DNA of 33,756 nt from Clostridiales bacterium UBA1752 (GTDB lineage Bacteria > Bacillota > Clostridia > Oscillospirales > CAG-382). The position numbers and the translations under genes were made by a program. This document shows positions 8,641 through 17,376 of this stretch, one piece after another. The stretch's first letter is position 1. Every line of letters begins with the position of its first letter. The DNA is taken from positions 98,398 through 132,153 of the forward strand of contig DCHM01000024.1 in NCBI GenBank assembly GCA_002314835.1. The letters run 5' to 3'. The notes below the pieces were generated by a model, which did not search any database, was not told the DNA's origin, and saw only the letters and a program-made list of their open reading frames with translations.

Positions 8641-9849
8641 CTATTTTAATGTTCTGAATACGACCGCCGTATCTCCGCCGACGAGCAAGAGCATTGATTC
8701 GTCGGTAATGATGCTGTGATAAGCCGTATCGACTTCGATTGATTCAAACTCAGACTGACCTGCAAAGTCGTATATCAGCAGGTCGCCGTATTGCAATATA
8801 TACATTTTGCCGCCGAGTATGAGCGCGTCGGCAGGCTCGGCGCCGAGGTTTTCACTCATCAAAAGCTCGCCGTTTGTGCCGTAAACCGTGGCGACACAGC
8901 CGCCGCCGAGCTTGACCGTGCGAGAGTAAAGCGCTATCGCGGTGTCGCCGAGACAACAGCCGGTCACGCCGCTCGAAACGTCGGTTTCGCTTATCAGCTT
9001 GCCCTTGCTGTCGTAGGTGCGCAGGTATTTGTCGGTCAGCAGTGCGATACAGCCGTTGCTGAAATAATGCACCTTCAGAGGCAGCTCGTCGCTGTATTTG
9101 TAGTCGGCGATTGCGCCCTCCTGCGAAATATCGTAAACCATCAGCTCGGCTATCAGGTCGCCGCCGTCCGAATATTGCAGTACGGTTGACAGCTGATTGC
9201 CGCTGTCCGAAACGTCTATGCCGCTGACGTACTTGTCACCGTATTTGCAGGTGTAAACCGTCTTGAAATACGAGTTGTAAACCATAACCGCAGAGCGGTA
9301 GCCCTTGACCGACGTCGCTATCGCAAAGCCGCCGTTTTCGGATGCCGCGAGTGCAGTCAAAGGATATGCAAACGTCTCGGTATAGTAGGTGCGGTAAGCG
9401 GTGTAAACTCTCAGCTCGTTGCCGCCCGAGTTGCAGAGGTAGATATACTTGTCATTGGAGGCGAGCAGGGGATTTTCGGTGCGGAAGGAGTCTTTTTGCA
9501 GCTCCTCGCCGTCGATGTCGTATATCGCTATCTGCAAGGGGTTACAGATAGCGACGGCGCCGCTTATCATAACCGCGATGTTGTTTTCGTCATAGTCAAA
9601 CTCTATGGTATCATCCGGCTCGACTGCCGTGGCTTTTTGGTCGATGAATTTGAGCATATATCTGAGGTTATCCATAGTCAGCTCCTGGCTGTAAGCCGAG
9701 GCACTGAACATAACCACGACCGCAAAAATAAGCGCACAAACTATGGCGGCAAAGCGTGCTCTGCCACCGAGCTTTTCATAATATTCCGCCGGAGTGAGAG
9801 CCGGCGCGTGCGTCTTGTTTTTTGAGCCGAAAATCTCAAACATCTTCAT
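8641..9849 (-). CDS. DUF5711-family membrane-anchored beta-propeller-like protein
   Basis: A 402-residue protein with a short cytoplasmic N terminus, one membrane helix (about 33-52, FAAIVCALIFAVVVMFSASA) and a large extracytoplasmic region. That region is built of short beta-strand repeats of the type 'YDIDGEEL', 'VYNSYFK', 'TYDSKGKLI', like a WD/PQQ-type propeller. This matches the DUF5711 architecture seen in Clostridia; no function is established. The ATG (9849-9847) overlaps the truA TGA by one base. Its place next to CvpA and PgsA suggests an envelope role, which is inference. Confidence 0.7.
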   Translation of the reverse strand: MKMFEIFGSKNKTHAPALTPAEYYEKLGGRARFAAIVCALIFAVVVMFSASAYSQELTMDNLRYMLKFIDQKATAVEPDDTIEFDYDENNIAVMISGAVAICNPLQIAIYDIDGEELQKDSFRTENPLLASNDKYIYLCNSGGNELRVYTAYRTYYTETFAYPLTALAASENGGFAIATSVKGYRSAVMVYNSYFKTVYTCKYGDKYVSGIDVSDSGNQLSTVLQYSDGGDLIAELMVYDISQEGAIADYKYSDELPLKVHYFSNGCIALLTDKYLRTYDSKGKLISETDVSSGVTGCCLGDTAIALYSRTVKLGGGCVATVYGTNGELLMSENLGAEPADALILGGKMYILQYGDLLIYDFAGQSEFESIEVDTAYHSIITDESMLLLVGGDTAVVFRTLK

Positions 9850-10577
9850 CAGTAAAACACCTTATTGAGCCATAGTCCCTTTGCAGGCAAAGTTATGCCG
9901 GCGGCAGAGCGGTCGAGCGCGGCGGTAACGTCGTCTATGCTCTTTATCCTGCCCGATTCGGCAGCCAAAAGCGTGCCCGACATAATGCGCACCATATTAT
10001 AGAGAAACCCGTCCGCCGCAACGGTAAAGCTCAGCATATCGCCGTCCTTAGTGACGTTAAAATACTTGACCTCTCTCACCGTGTCTGCGATATCCGATTT
10101 TATGCACATATACGACTTGAAATCCTGCTTGCCCACAAAGCTTTGTGCGAGCGACTGCGCCCTGCTTACGTCGATTATGCGGTGATAAAAATAGCTCGTT
10201 TGCTCTACCAAAGGATTGCGGATGGGGCTATTCCATATTTTATAAACGTATTCTTTGCCCTTGCATGAGTATCTGGCGTGGAAATCGTCCGGTACCTCGT
10301 ACGCGTCAAACGCTCCGATATCCTCGGGCAGATGGGCGTTTAGGGCTATCGGTATGCGCTTTGGGCTTATCGCAGGGGCGCCTTTTATATGAAAGACGTA
10401 TTCGTTTGCGTGGACGCCCGAATCGGTGCGACTGCACCCGGTGACGTCGAGCATGACGCCAAAGGTCTCAAAAACCGCGTTTTGTACGGCTTTTTGTATG
10501 GACGGGGCGTTTTTTTGCACCTGCCAGCCCGAGTAGTTTGTGCCTAAAAAGCGTATCTTTATAGCGTAATTTGCCAC
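9849..10577 (-). CDS. truA: tRNA pseudouridine synthase A
   Basis: Converts uridines 38-40 of the tRNA anticodon arm to pseudouridine. The protein is 242 residues if it starts at GTG 10577-10575. That start gives the usual (V/M)ANYAIKIRFLGTNYSGWQ opening, and a GGAGGGGG stretch lies just upstream; no ATG is available at the right place. The catalytic Asp is D52 in CSRTDSGVHA (usually RTDAGVHA). HARYSCKGKEYVYKI and YNMVRIMSGTLL are further TruA signatures. It overlaps the end of ecfT by 19 bases, so its start lies within ecfT. The reading frame stays open well upstream of this start, but that stretch is the ecfT coding region in another frame. Confidence 0.93.
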   Translation of the reverse strand: MANYAIKIRFLGTNYSGWQVQKNAPSIQKAVQNAVFETFGVMLDVTGCSRTDSGVHANEYVFHIKGAPAISPKRIPIALNAHLPEDIGAFDAYEVPDDFHARYSCKGKEYVYKIWNSPIRNPLVEQTSYFYHRIIDVSRAQSLAQSFVGKQDFKSYMCIKSDIADTVREVKYFNVTKDGDMLSFTVAADGFLYNMVRIMSGTLLAAESGRIKSIDDVTAALDRSAAGITLPAKGLWLNKVFY

Positions 10578-11386
10578 GGCGAGGCCACCCCCTCCAAGAT
10601 TATGATGCCTGCGCAAACAGCAAAAAATACTATCAAAAAGACTATATCGCTCGGCTTGATGTGCGGAGTGTGGAGCTTGGTATGCCCTTCGCCGCCGTTG
10701 TAGCAACGGCACTCCATAGCTTCGGCGAGCTCGTCGGCACGGCGAAACGCCGAGACGAAGAGAGGCACGATGATTGGCACGAGCGCCTTCATACGGTGCA
10801 AGAGCGAGCCGCTCTCAAAGTCGGCACCGCGCGCTTTTTGAGCCGAGATAATCTTGTCGGTCTCCTCGGCGAGCGTGGGGATAAAGCGCAGTGCTATGGT
10901 TATCATCATGGCAAAGTCGTGCACCTTGACGCCTAACTTTTTGAGAGGGGACAAGAGCCTTTCGAGCGCGTCCGACAGGTCAAACGGGCTCGTCGTGTAA
11001 GACAGTATAACGCTGGTGCCTGCCACGAGCGAAATGAGACGGCAAAAAACCGTTATGGCGTTGATTACGCCCATATCGTAGATTTTGATAAAATAAAACT
11101 CAAAAATCACGTTGCCCGTCGTCAAAAAGAAGACGTTGATTATCGCGGTGAAAATCAGTATAAACACGAGCGGCTTTAGAGCCTTTAAGAGTATCTTGGC
11201 ATTGACGCGCGACATTATGCACAGGGTTGCCGTAGCGAGTGCGGTAACGGCGAGAGTTAACGGCTTTGACGCTATAAACAGCGAGACGAAAAAAGCGATA
11301 AGGCAGATAAGCTTTATGCGCGGGTCACGCTTATGCAATATGGAATTGCCGGGATAATACTGCCCCAGCGTGATGTCTCTTATCAT
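10559..11386 (-). CDS. ecfT: Energy-coupling factor transporter transmembrane subunit EcfT
   Basis: Membrane scaffold of a group II ECF vitamin/micronutrient transporter, joining the two EcfA ATPases to interchangeable substrate-binding S proteins. The 275-residue sequence has about five to six membrane helices. It carries the two coupling-helix motifs that contact the ATPases: AQKARG in the canonical form, and AMECRCY where AMEARG-like is expected. GQYYPGNSILHKRDPRIKL near the N terminus is typical of EcfT. The ATG overlaps the ecfA2 stop by 4 bases. No S-component gene is in the window, so this is the shared module serving S proteins encoded elsewhere. Confidence 0.93.
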   Translation of the reverse strand: MIRDITLGQYYPGNSILHKRDPRIKLICLIAFFVSLFIASKPLTLAVTALATATLCIMSRVNAKILLKALKPLVFILIFTAIINVFFLTTGNVIFEFYFIKIYDMGVINAITVFCRLISLVAGTSVILSYTTSPFDLSDALERLLSPLKKLGVKVHDFAMMITIALRFIPTLAEETDKIISAQKARGADFESGSLLHRMKALVPIIVPLFVSAFRRADELAEAMECRCYNGGEGHTKLHTPHIKPSDIVFLIVFFAVCAGIIILEGVASPWQITL

Positions 11387-12249
11387 ATTTCCTCGCTTTT
11401 TTTATCTAACAACCGCAAAACCTCGTTTTTCGCATATTTCACGGTATAAACGTCTATATTTTTGCACACGCCTCTCTTGCGCAGCTCGATAAACAGCTTT
11501 GTGATCTGAGGCAGGTCGAGCGAAGCGTCAAAGATACGCTCTGCGTTTGCAAATATCTCCTCGACCGTGCCGTACATATATATCTCGCCGCCCTTGATGA
11601 CGAGTATGCGGTCGCAGTATTTTGCAATATCCTCCATGCTGTGCGAAATGAGCAACAGTGTCGAGCCCGTGCGGTCGCGGTAATCCACCAGTCCGCCCAA
11701 AATCTGACTGCGTCCCTCGGGGTCGAGACCTGCCGCAGGCTCGTCGAGCACTAAAACCTCGGGTTGCATAGCCATAATGCCGGCTATCGCTACTCTGCGC
11801 TTTTGTCCGCCCGACAGCTCAAACGGCGAGGACGACATTATTTCGTCCGAAATGCCGCAAAACTCCGATGCCGACTTTATCTTTTGCTCGAGCTCGTCGC
11901 CGGTAAAGCCCATATTCTTTGGCCCGTAGGCTATATCGTCGTGAACAGTTGACTCAAAAAGCTGATATTCGGGGTACTGAAAAACCAAGCCCACTCTGCC
12001 GCGGAGCTTGTAGAGCTTTTTGGGGTCGGCGTTGATGTCGGTGCCGTCTAACGTGACGGTGCCGGAGGTCGGCTTCAGCAGGCCGTTGCAGAGCATGGCA
12101 AGGGTTGACTTGCCGCTGCCCGTGTGACCTATGATGCCGATGATTTCGCCTTTGTTAAACTCGACGTTTATGTTGTTGAGCGCCACCTTGCGAAACGGCG
12201 TGCCTTCGCCGTAAACGACGCTGACGTTATTAAATGCTAAATAGCTCAT
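11383..12249 (-). CDS. ecfA2: Energy-coupling factor ATPase EcfA2
   Basis: ABC ATPase of the ECF core module. Walker A is GHTGSGKST (about 42-50), the Q-loop lies in VFQYPEYQLF, the ABC signature is ELSGGQKRRVAIAG and Walker B is VLVLDEPAAGLDPEGR. 'DEPAAGLDP' is the usual EcfA2 form, against 'DEATAMLDP' in EcfA1. H-switch: LLISHSMEDIA. At 288 residues it has the C-terminal extension that mediates EcfA dimerisation. It overlaps ecfA1 and ecfT by 4 bases each, consistent with stoichiometric coupled translation. Confidence 0.93.
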   Translation of the reverse strand: MSYLAFNNVSVVYGEGTPFRKVALNNINVEFNKGEIIGIIGHTGSGKSTLAMLCNGLLKPTSGTVTLDGTDINADPKKLYKLRGRVGLVFQYPEYQLFESTVHDDIAYGPKNMGFTGDELEQKIKSASEFCGISDEIMSSSPFELSGGQKRRVAIAGIMAMQPEVLVLDEPAAGLDPEGRSQILGGLVDYRDRTGSTLLLISHSMEDIAKYCDRILVIKGGEIYMYGTVEEIFANAERIFDASLDLPQITKLFIELRKRGVCKNIDVYTVKYAKNEVLRLLDKKSEEI

Positions 12250-13076
12250 CTTTTAAGCCTCGATTCGAGGTAATCTGCCGCCTCCATGGCGTGCAGTATG
12301 CCGCTCGGTGCGTCTAAACCCTGCTTGCCGAGCTGATACATAAGCTCGGTTACCTGAGGAACGGCGAGGTTGTAGCTTTGCAACTTTTCGACGTTGCTGA
12401 ATACTTCTCTCGGAGAGCCGTCGAGCGCCACCGTGCCGTGGTCGAGCACTATTACTCGGTCGGCGTCTGCCGCCTCGTCCATATAGTGAGTTATGGTTAT
12501 AACCGTTATGCCCTGCTCCCTGCAGATTTTGCGCATGGCGGCGTTGATGTCGCGCCTGCCTATCGGGTCGAGCATGGCGGTTGCTTCGTCAAACACTATG
12601 CACTTTGGGCACATGGCGAGTATGCCTGCTATGGCTACGCGCTGTTTTTGACCGCCCGAAAGCTTGCTCGCGGCGTGCAGCTTGTATTCGGTCATATTGA
12701 CCGTTTCGAGCGCACTGTCAACGCGGCGGCGGATTTCGTCGGGTGCTATGCCGAGGTTTTCGGGTGCAAAAGCGACGTCCTCCTCGACGACCGAAGCGAC
12801 TATCTGGTTGTCTGGGCTTTGAAACACCATGCCGCACAGCTTGCGGATGTCCTGTATGCAGCTCTGGTCCTTGGTATCGTATCCTCCTACCGTGACACTG
12901 CCCGAGGTAGGCTGCAAAATGCCGCACAAAAGCTTGGCAAGCGTTGACTTGCCGCTGCCGTTGTGGCCTATGATTGCGGTGATGCCGCCCTCGGGGATGT
13001 CGAGGGTTACACCGTGCAATATTTCGGGTGCGGTCGGCTTGTAGCCGAAGTGCAGGTCTTGGGTAGAAATAAACAT
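12246..13076 (-). CDS. ecfA1: Energy-coupling factor ATPase EcfA1
   Basis: The partner ABC ATPase of the ECF module, 276 residues. Walker A is GHNGSGKST, the Q-loop VFQSPDNQIVASVVEEDVAF, the signature KLSGGQKQRVAIAG, Walker B CIVFDEATAMLDPIGR and the H-switch VITITHYMDEA. The FGYKPTAPEILHGVTLDIPEG start is standard for the family. It is the first of the three ecf genes, 9 bases after the methyltransferase gene. The order ecfA1-ecfA2-ecfT-truA is common in Bacillota, though there it usually sits beside ribosomal protein genes; here the upstream side is ruv. Confidence 0.93.
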   Translation of the reverse strand: MFISTQDLHFGYKPTAPEILHGVTLDIPEGGITAIIGHNGSGKSTLAKLLCGILQPTSGSVTVGGYDTKDQSCIQDIRKLCGMVFQSPDNQIVASVVEEDVAFAPENLGIAPDEIRRRVDSALETVNMTEYKLHAASKLSGGQKQRVAIAGILAMCPKCIVFDEATAMLDPIGRRDINAAMRKICREQGITVITITHYMDEAADADRVIVLDHGTVALDGSPREVFSNVEKLQSYNLAVPQVTELMYQLGKQGLDAPSGILHAMEAADYLESRLKR

Positions 13077-13085
13077 ATTAGTCCT

Positions 13086-13949
13086 TTATTGTGCCGTCCA
13101 TCTGCCCGACGAACCGCAGGGCAGACAAAAGCCTCTGTCAATGATAGGCAGTCCGAGCTCGTCGCTCGTGACCTTGCCTCCGAATATATGCGTAAGGTTA
13201 TTGTGCAGTATGCAGCCGTTAGTCGCCGCCGAAAGTCCCGTTGTGTAGGAATTGAGCAGGACGAAAAGCGGATTGTCGGACAGCAGTCCCACGAGCTGGG
13301 CTACCAGCTTGTCGAGGCTCTCCTCCATTATCCATTTTTCGCCGTGCGGACCTCTGCCGAAGGAAGGGGGGTCGAGTATCACGGCGTCGTACTTTGAGCC
13401 GCGGCGGATTTCGCGCTCGGTAAACTTAAAACAGTCGTCAACTATCCATCTCACCCTGTCCTCGGGCACCTTTGAGAGTGCGGCGTTGGTGCGTGCACGT
13501 TGCACCATACCCTTGGCGGCATCGACGTGGCAGACCGACGCACCTGCCTTTGCGGCGGCTATCGTGGCACCGCCCGTGTAGGCAAAGAGGTTTAAGAGCT
13601 TGATAGGACGGTTTGCCTCGCGTATCAGCTTGGTAAACCAGTCCCAGTTTGCCGCCTGCTCGGGGAAAAGTCCCGTGTGCTTAAAGCCCATGGGGCAGAC
13701 GGTGAATCTGAGGTCGCCGTAGTCTATATCCCACTCGTCGGGGAATGATTTTTTAATCCACTGACCGCCGCCCTCGCTCGATCGGCGATAAATGCCGTCG
13801 GCTTTTTTCCACAGCGGGTCCTTGCGGTCGGAATGCCATATTATCTGAGGGTCGGGGCGTATGAGTATCTTGCCGTTCCAATCCTCGAGCCTTTCGCCGC
13901 CCTCTGCGTCGATGAGGCGGTATTGCTGCCAATTTGATGCGGTAAACAT
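13086..13949 (-). CDS. Class I SAM-dependent methyltransferase, RlmI/COG1092-like
   Basis: A 287-residue methyltransferase of the group containing rRNA cytosine-C5 enzyme RlmI. SAM-binding motif I is LLNLFAYTGGATIAAAKAG, the acidic motif II is CHVDAAKGMVQRARTN and catalytic motif IV is DAVILDPPSFGRG. Unlike RlmI (about 396 residues) there is no N-terminal PUA domain, so the RNA target is open. An AAAGGA site lies ahead of the ATG at 13949. It sits between ruvB (14-base gap) and ecfA1 (9-base gap). The fold is certain; the substrate is not. Confidence 0.8.
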   Translation of the reverse strand: MFTASNWQQYRLIDAEGGERLEDWNGKILIRPDPQIIWHSDRKDPLWKKADGIYRRSSEGGGQWIKKSFPDEWDIDYGDLRFTVCPMGFKHTGLFPEQAANWDWFTKLIREANRPIKLLNLFAYTGGATIAAAKAGASVCHVDAAKGMVQRARTNAALSKVPEDRVRWIVDDCFKFTEREIRRGSKYDAVILDPPSFGRGPHGEKWIMEESLDKLVAQLVGLLSDNPLFVLLNSYTTGLSAATNGCILHNNLTHIFGGKVTSDELGLPIIDRGFCLPCGSSGRWTAQ

Positions 13950-13963
13950 ATTTTCACTATCCT

Positions 13964-15016
13964 TTATTGTCCTAAATAAGGCAGACCGAGGTGGTCGTAT
14001 GCCGCAGGCATAGCCACTCTGCCGCGCGGAGTGCGGTTGATAAACCCGAGCTGCAGGAGATAAGGCTCGTAAACGTCCTCGAGCGTGTCTGCTTCCTCTC
14101 CGGTGACGGCGGCGAGAGTTTCGAGCCCTACGGGGCCGCCTGCAAACTTTGTGATGATGGTTTCGAGCATACGGCGGTCAACCGAATCAAGCCCGAGCTC
14201 GTCAACCTCGAGGCTGTCGAGCGCGTATCTCGCGGTTTCTCGGTCGATGGCACCTCTGCCCTTGACGGTCGCAAAGTCGCGCACGCGCTTTAAAAACCTG
14301 TTGGCGATACGCGGCGTTCCGCGTGAACGCATGGCGATTTCGTACGCCGCTTCACCGTTTATGCCTATACCGAGGCGCGAGGCACTGTTTGACACGATGA
14401 GCGCAAGCTCCTCGGGAGTATATAATTCGAGTCTGAAAATCATGCCGAACCTGTCGCGCAGAGGTGAAGACAGCATGCCTGCCTTGGTGGTCGCACCTAT
14501 GAGCGTAAACGGCTTTAGCTGTATGCGTATCGAGCGCGCGGCAGGACCGTTGCCGACTATCATATCGAGCTTGTAGTCCTCCATGGCGGAGTAAAGCACT
14601 TCCTCGACCTGCTTTGATAGACGGTGTATCTCGTCGATAAAGAGTATGTCGCCTTTTTCGAGATTAGTCAGCATGGCGGCAAGGTCGCCTTTTTTTTCGA
14701 GTGCGGGGCCCGAGGTAATGCGCAGATTGACGCCGAGCTCGCTCGCTATAATGCAGCTTAGCGTGGTTTTGCCCAGTCCCGGAGGGCCGTGAAAGAGTAT
14801 GTGGTCGAGGCTTTCCTGCCTCTCCTTGGCGGCTTGTATAAAGACGGCGAGGTTCTTCTTGACTTTTTCCTGTCCGATGTATTCGTCAAAATTGTGAGGT
14901 CTGAGCGAAAATTCGCTGTCGGCATCCTCGGGCGTAAAGCTCGTGCCGGTTATGCGGCTCTCAAAATCGTATTCTGCGGCTTCGCCTCCGCCGACAAACT
15001 TGGAGTTGATAGGCAT
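13964..15016 (-). CDS. ruvB: Holliday junction branch-migration motor RuvB
   Basis: AAA+ helicase that drives branch migration of Holliday junctions with RuvA. It is 350 residues. FDEYIGQEKVKKNL (about 43-56) opens the domain, Walker A is GPPGLGKTT (77-85), Walker B ILFIDEIHRL, and the sensor/arginine-finger region is GPAARSI...TLIGATTKAG followed by LRDRFG. The C-terminal winged helix ends in TPRGR. The N-terminal segment of about 35 residues before the core is slightly longer than in E. coli. It lies 12 bases downstream of ruvA. Confidence 0.96.
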   Translation of the reverse strand: MPINSKFVGGGEAAEYDFESRITGTSFTPEDADSEFSLRPHNFDEYIGQEKVKKNLAVFIQAAKERQESLDHILFHGPPGLGKTTLSCIIASELGVNLRITSGPALEKKGDLAAMLTNLEKGDILFIDEIHRLSKQVEEVLYSAMEDYKLDMIVGNGPAARSIRIQLKPFTLIGATTKAGMLSSPLRDRFGMIFRLELYTPEELALIVSNSASRLGIGINGEAAYEIAMRSRGTPRIANRFLKRVRDFATVKGRGAIDRETARYALDSLEVDELGLDSVDRRMLETIITKFAGGPVGLETLAAVTGEEADTLEDVYEPYLLQLGFINRTPRGRVAMPAAYDHLGLPYLGQ

Positions 15017-15028
15017 TTGTGACCTCCT

Positions 15029-15622
15029 TTACATTTTGCCGAGGACCTTGAGCGTCTCGCCCAAAAGCTCCTCGAGAGGCAGTGTGCGGTCAACTTGGCA
15101 CAGGGCTTTTTCGATTTGCTCGCGCTTAAAGCCGTAAACTATGAGCGTATCGACTACCGCCGACATATCGCCGCCCGTGGCAGGTGCGTCGTACGGGAGC
15201 GACGGAGCACCAAAGTTTTTGCGGATGCGGTCGCCGAGCTCGAGCACTATCTTTTGCGCGGTCTTGGCACCGATGCCGGGTGCGCGCGCTATCAGCTTGT
15301 GGTCGCCTGCCGAAATGGCGGCTATCAGCTGTTCGCCCGTCATACTGCCGAGTATCGAAATGGCGCCCTTGGGACCTATACCCGAAACGGTTATGAGGCT
15401 CTTAAACAGCTTTAGCTCGTCTTCGGTATAAAAACCGTACAGCTCGGGCAACTCGTCCTTTAATCCCATGGCGGTATAAACCGTGACGGTTTCGCCGAGC
15501 TTGGCAGAGAGCTTTTGCGCGGTGGATGCCGAAATGCACAGGCTGTAGCCTACGCCGCCGGCTTCGATAACCGCACGCTCTGCGTCGAGATACGCCAGTA
15601 TGCCCTTGATATAGTAAAACAT
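15029..15622 (-). CDS. ruvA: Holliday junction DNA-binding protein RuvA
   Basis: Tetrameric junction-binding subunit of RuvAB, 197 residues. The N-terminal OB-fold begins MFYYIKGILAYL. The two helix-hairpin-helix motifs are visible in VSGIGPKGAISIL and APGIGAKTAQKIVLEL. The C-terminal domain III (from about 150) contacts RuvB. It starts 2 bases after the ruvC stop, indicating coupled translation. Confidence 0.96.
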   Translation of the reverse strand: MFYYIKGILAYLDAERAVIEAGGVGYSLCISASTAQKLSAKLGETVTVYTAMGLKDELPELYGFYTEDELKLFKSLITVSGIGPKGAISILGSMTGEQLIAAISAGDHKLIARAPGIGAKTAQKIVLELGDRIRKNFGAPSLPYDAPATGGDMSAVVDTLIVYGFKREQIEKALCQVDRTLPLEELLGETLKVLGKM

Positions 15623-15624
15623 TT

Positions 15625-16107
15625 TTATCCTCCGTAACCGTTAGTAGTTCTGCCGTGACAGACCGCCAGTGCGAGAGCGTCGGCGGCGTCGTCGGGCTTT
15701 GGTATTTCGTCGAGCTTTAATAAAAGTCGCGTCATATACTGCACCTGCTGCTTTTCGGCTCTGCCGTAGCCGACTATCGCAGACTTGACCTGCAAGGGAG
15801 TGTATTCGTAAACGTCGAGCCCTGCTTTGCGGCAGGCGAGCAACAGCACGCCCCTTGCCTGCGCGACGTCGATAGCCGTGGTGATGTTGCGGTTGAAAAA
15901 CAGCTCTTCTATCGAAACGCAGTCGGGTCTGTGCCTGCCGATAATCTCGGTCATATCGTCAAAAATCGAGCAAAGGCGGTCCTCGAGCAGGGTGTGAGCA
16001 GGCGTAGTGATAACGCCGTATTCGATTGCCTTAAATTCGTTGCCGCGCTTGTCAACGACGCCAAAACCGACCGTAGCCACGCCGGGGTCTATGCCGAGTA
16101 TGACCAT
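15625..16107 (-). CDS. ruvC: Holliday junction resolvase RuvC
   Basis: Endonuclease that cuts Holliday junctions symmetrically, 160 residues. All four acidic catalytic residues of the RNase H fold can be placed: D7 in ILGIDPGVATVG, E67 in SIEELFF, and D140 and D143 in DDAADALALAVCH. It is the first gene of the long minus-strand run, with a GAGGGG site before ATG 16107-16105 and its own promoter. Confidence 0.95.
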   Translation of the reverse strand: MVILGIDPGVATVGFGVVDKRGNEFKAIEYGVITTPAHTLLEDRLCSIFDDMTEIIGRHRPDCVSIEELFFNRNITTAIDVAQARGVLLLACRKAGLDVYEYTPLQVKSAIVGYGRAEKQQVQYMTRLLLKLDEIPKPDDAADALALAVCHGRTTNGYGG

Positions 16108-16137
16108 AATACGCCCCTCTATATATTTAATCAGTAT

Positions 16138-16166
16138 ATATTAACATATTATTGTCTCTATGTCAA
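16138..16166 (-). promoter_or_regulatory. Promoter of the ruvC-led operon
   Basis: Minus strand TTGACA (16166-16161), 17-base spacer, TAATAT (16143-16138). It lies between the terminator of the GGDEF gene and the ruvC start, and is the only clear promoter I found before the 16-gene run. No LexA/DinR-type operator is evident in the surrounding 60 bases. Confidence 0.75.
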
Positions 16167-16177
16167 CTCAAATCGGG

Positions 16178-16214
16178 AGGCAAAACAAAAAGCACGCAAA
16201 TGTTTTTTGCGTGC
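16178..16214 (-). terminator. Rho-independent terminator after the GGDEF gene
   Basis: Stem of nine base pairs, GCACGCAAA / TTTGCGTGC (16214-16206 and 16200-16192), 5-base loop, followed on the minus strand by TTTTTGTTTTG. It lies just downstream of the GGDEF stop at 16232 and separates that gene from the ruvC promoter. Confidence 0.85.
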
Positions 16215-16231
16215 CTTTATAAACCTGTGCC

Positions 16232-17290
16232 TTATTTGTAAATAACCGCCTTGCTCTTGCCCGTTTCCTTTGCCTGATAGAGCGCGGCGTCCGCCTTGCC
16301 GAAATAATCCTTGTATTGCTCGTTTGACGAGGTGGGACAGTAAAAGCCTGCACTGATGTGTATGCCCTTGCCCTCGTATTCCGAGGCGAGCATATCGTTA
16401 ATCTCGTTTACCAGCCTTACGATTTCGTCCTCGCGCTTTGACGAAATTACTACAAATTCGTCGCCGCCGTATCTAAAGACCTCGGTGCCGAAATTGTTAC
16501 ACAGTGCAACGGATATCCGCTTTAGACATTCGTCGCCGACGTCGTGACCGTAGGTGTCGTTGACGCTCTTAAAGTTATCGACGTCAACTATGCCGAAATA
16601 AAACATATCGGTGTCATTCATCGCGGCAAGGCGCTCTTTGAGCGAGTGCCTGTTATATACGCCGGTCAGCTGGTCGTGGAAGGACAGCTTTATCAGCTTG
16701 TCGGTGGTTATGTAATTTCGATTTGTCAGCTTGTATTTGATAAGTTCGAGCAGCAGCGCAAAAAATACGAATACCGCAAAATTGATGATGTAGCCCGTGG
16801 TTGCCACGAGTTCGGAATCAAGCAGATACGCCGATACGCACAGTGCCGCCGATGTGGGTATAACGCAGGACGAATAAACGATAGGGCGCAGGTTGGTCAA
16901 AACCGCGATACATACGATAACCGTGAGATAAACTATCATCGTGTGACCGTTTGAAACGTCCAAAAACGATATCAGTGTTCCCCACAGCACTACTATCACG
17001 CTGTAAATATCGAGCATTACGACGAGCACGCCCATCAGCTTGCCTCTAATCGTGTTTATGACGAGCAGGGTCAGCGTAAACGCCGACGAAACGAGCAAAA
17101 GCAGGTACGAGCAAAAATATGATACCCGCTTCCAGTCGGTAAAATCAAATCTGCCGATTGCACGTATAAACATATAGATTTCGAGGCAGCAGATGATAGA
17201 CAGGACGATGAGATATATCTTGCGGTAGGTCAGTATCTGATCCTCCGAAATTTTGCGTTGCAGGTTTGAGGGACGGGTGTTGTTATCCAT
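16232..17290 (-). CDS. Membrane diguanylate cyclase (GGDEF domain)
   Basis: A 352-residue protein, likely making cyclic di-GMP from two GTP. The first two-thirds of the N-terminal half holds about six membrane helices with short loops and no recognisable extracellular sensor domain, so the membrane module itself is probably the sensor. The catalytic domain begins near SFHDQLTGVYNRHSLKERL. DVDNFKSVNDTYGHDVGDE holds metal-binding Asp, and the active-site loop FRYGGDEFVVI is intact. The product-inhibition I-site (RxxD upstream of GGDEF) is replaced by N..T. An ATG 33 bases upstream is in frame, but GGAGG before ATG 17290-17288 favours the start given. Confidence 0.9.
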   Translation of the reverse strand: MDNNTRPSNLQRKISEDQILTYRKIYLIVLSIICCLEIYMFIRAIGRFDFTDWKRVSYFCSYLLLLVSSAFTLTLLVINTIRGKLMGVLVVMLDIYSVIVVLWGTLISFLDVSNGHTMIVYLTVIVCIAVLTNLRPIVYSSCVIPTSAALCVSAYLLDSELVATTGYIINFAVFVFFALLLELIKYKLTNRNYITTDKLIKLSFHDQLTGVYNRHSLKERLAAMNDTDMFYFGIVDVDNFKSVNDTYGHDVGDECLKRISVALCNNFGTEVFRYGGDEFVVISSKREDEIVRLVNEINDMLASEYEGKGIHISAGFYCPTSSNEQYKDYFGKADAALYQAKETGKSKAVIYK

Positions 17291-17309
17291 TGTTTCTTCC
17301 TCCGCGGTT

Positions 17310-17339
17310 ATTTTAGCATACAAGTACGATTGTTGTCAA
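17310..17339 (-). promoter_or_regulatory. Promoter for the GGDEF gene
   Basis: Minus strand TTGACA (17339-17334), 18-base spacer, TAAAAT (17315-17310), with TGC before the -10 box giving an extended -10. The predicted start is close to the GGAGG site. It stands back to back with the acpP promoter. Confidence 0.7.
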
Positions 17340-17376
17340 TGAAATATTTATATATTGAGCGACATTAAAAAAGCAC

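Noticed and set aside
9849..10712. Longer truA open to 10712
   Set aside because: The extra N-terminal residues lie inside ecfT in another frame, have low-quality composition and no start with SD; GTG 10577 gives the standard TruA N terminus.
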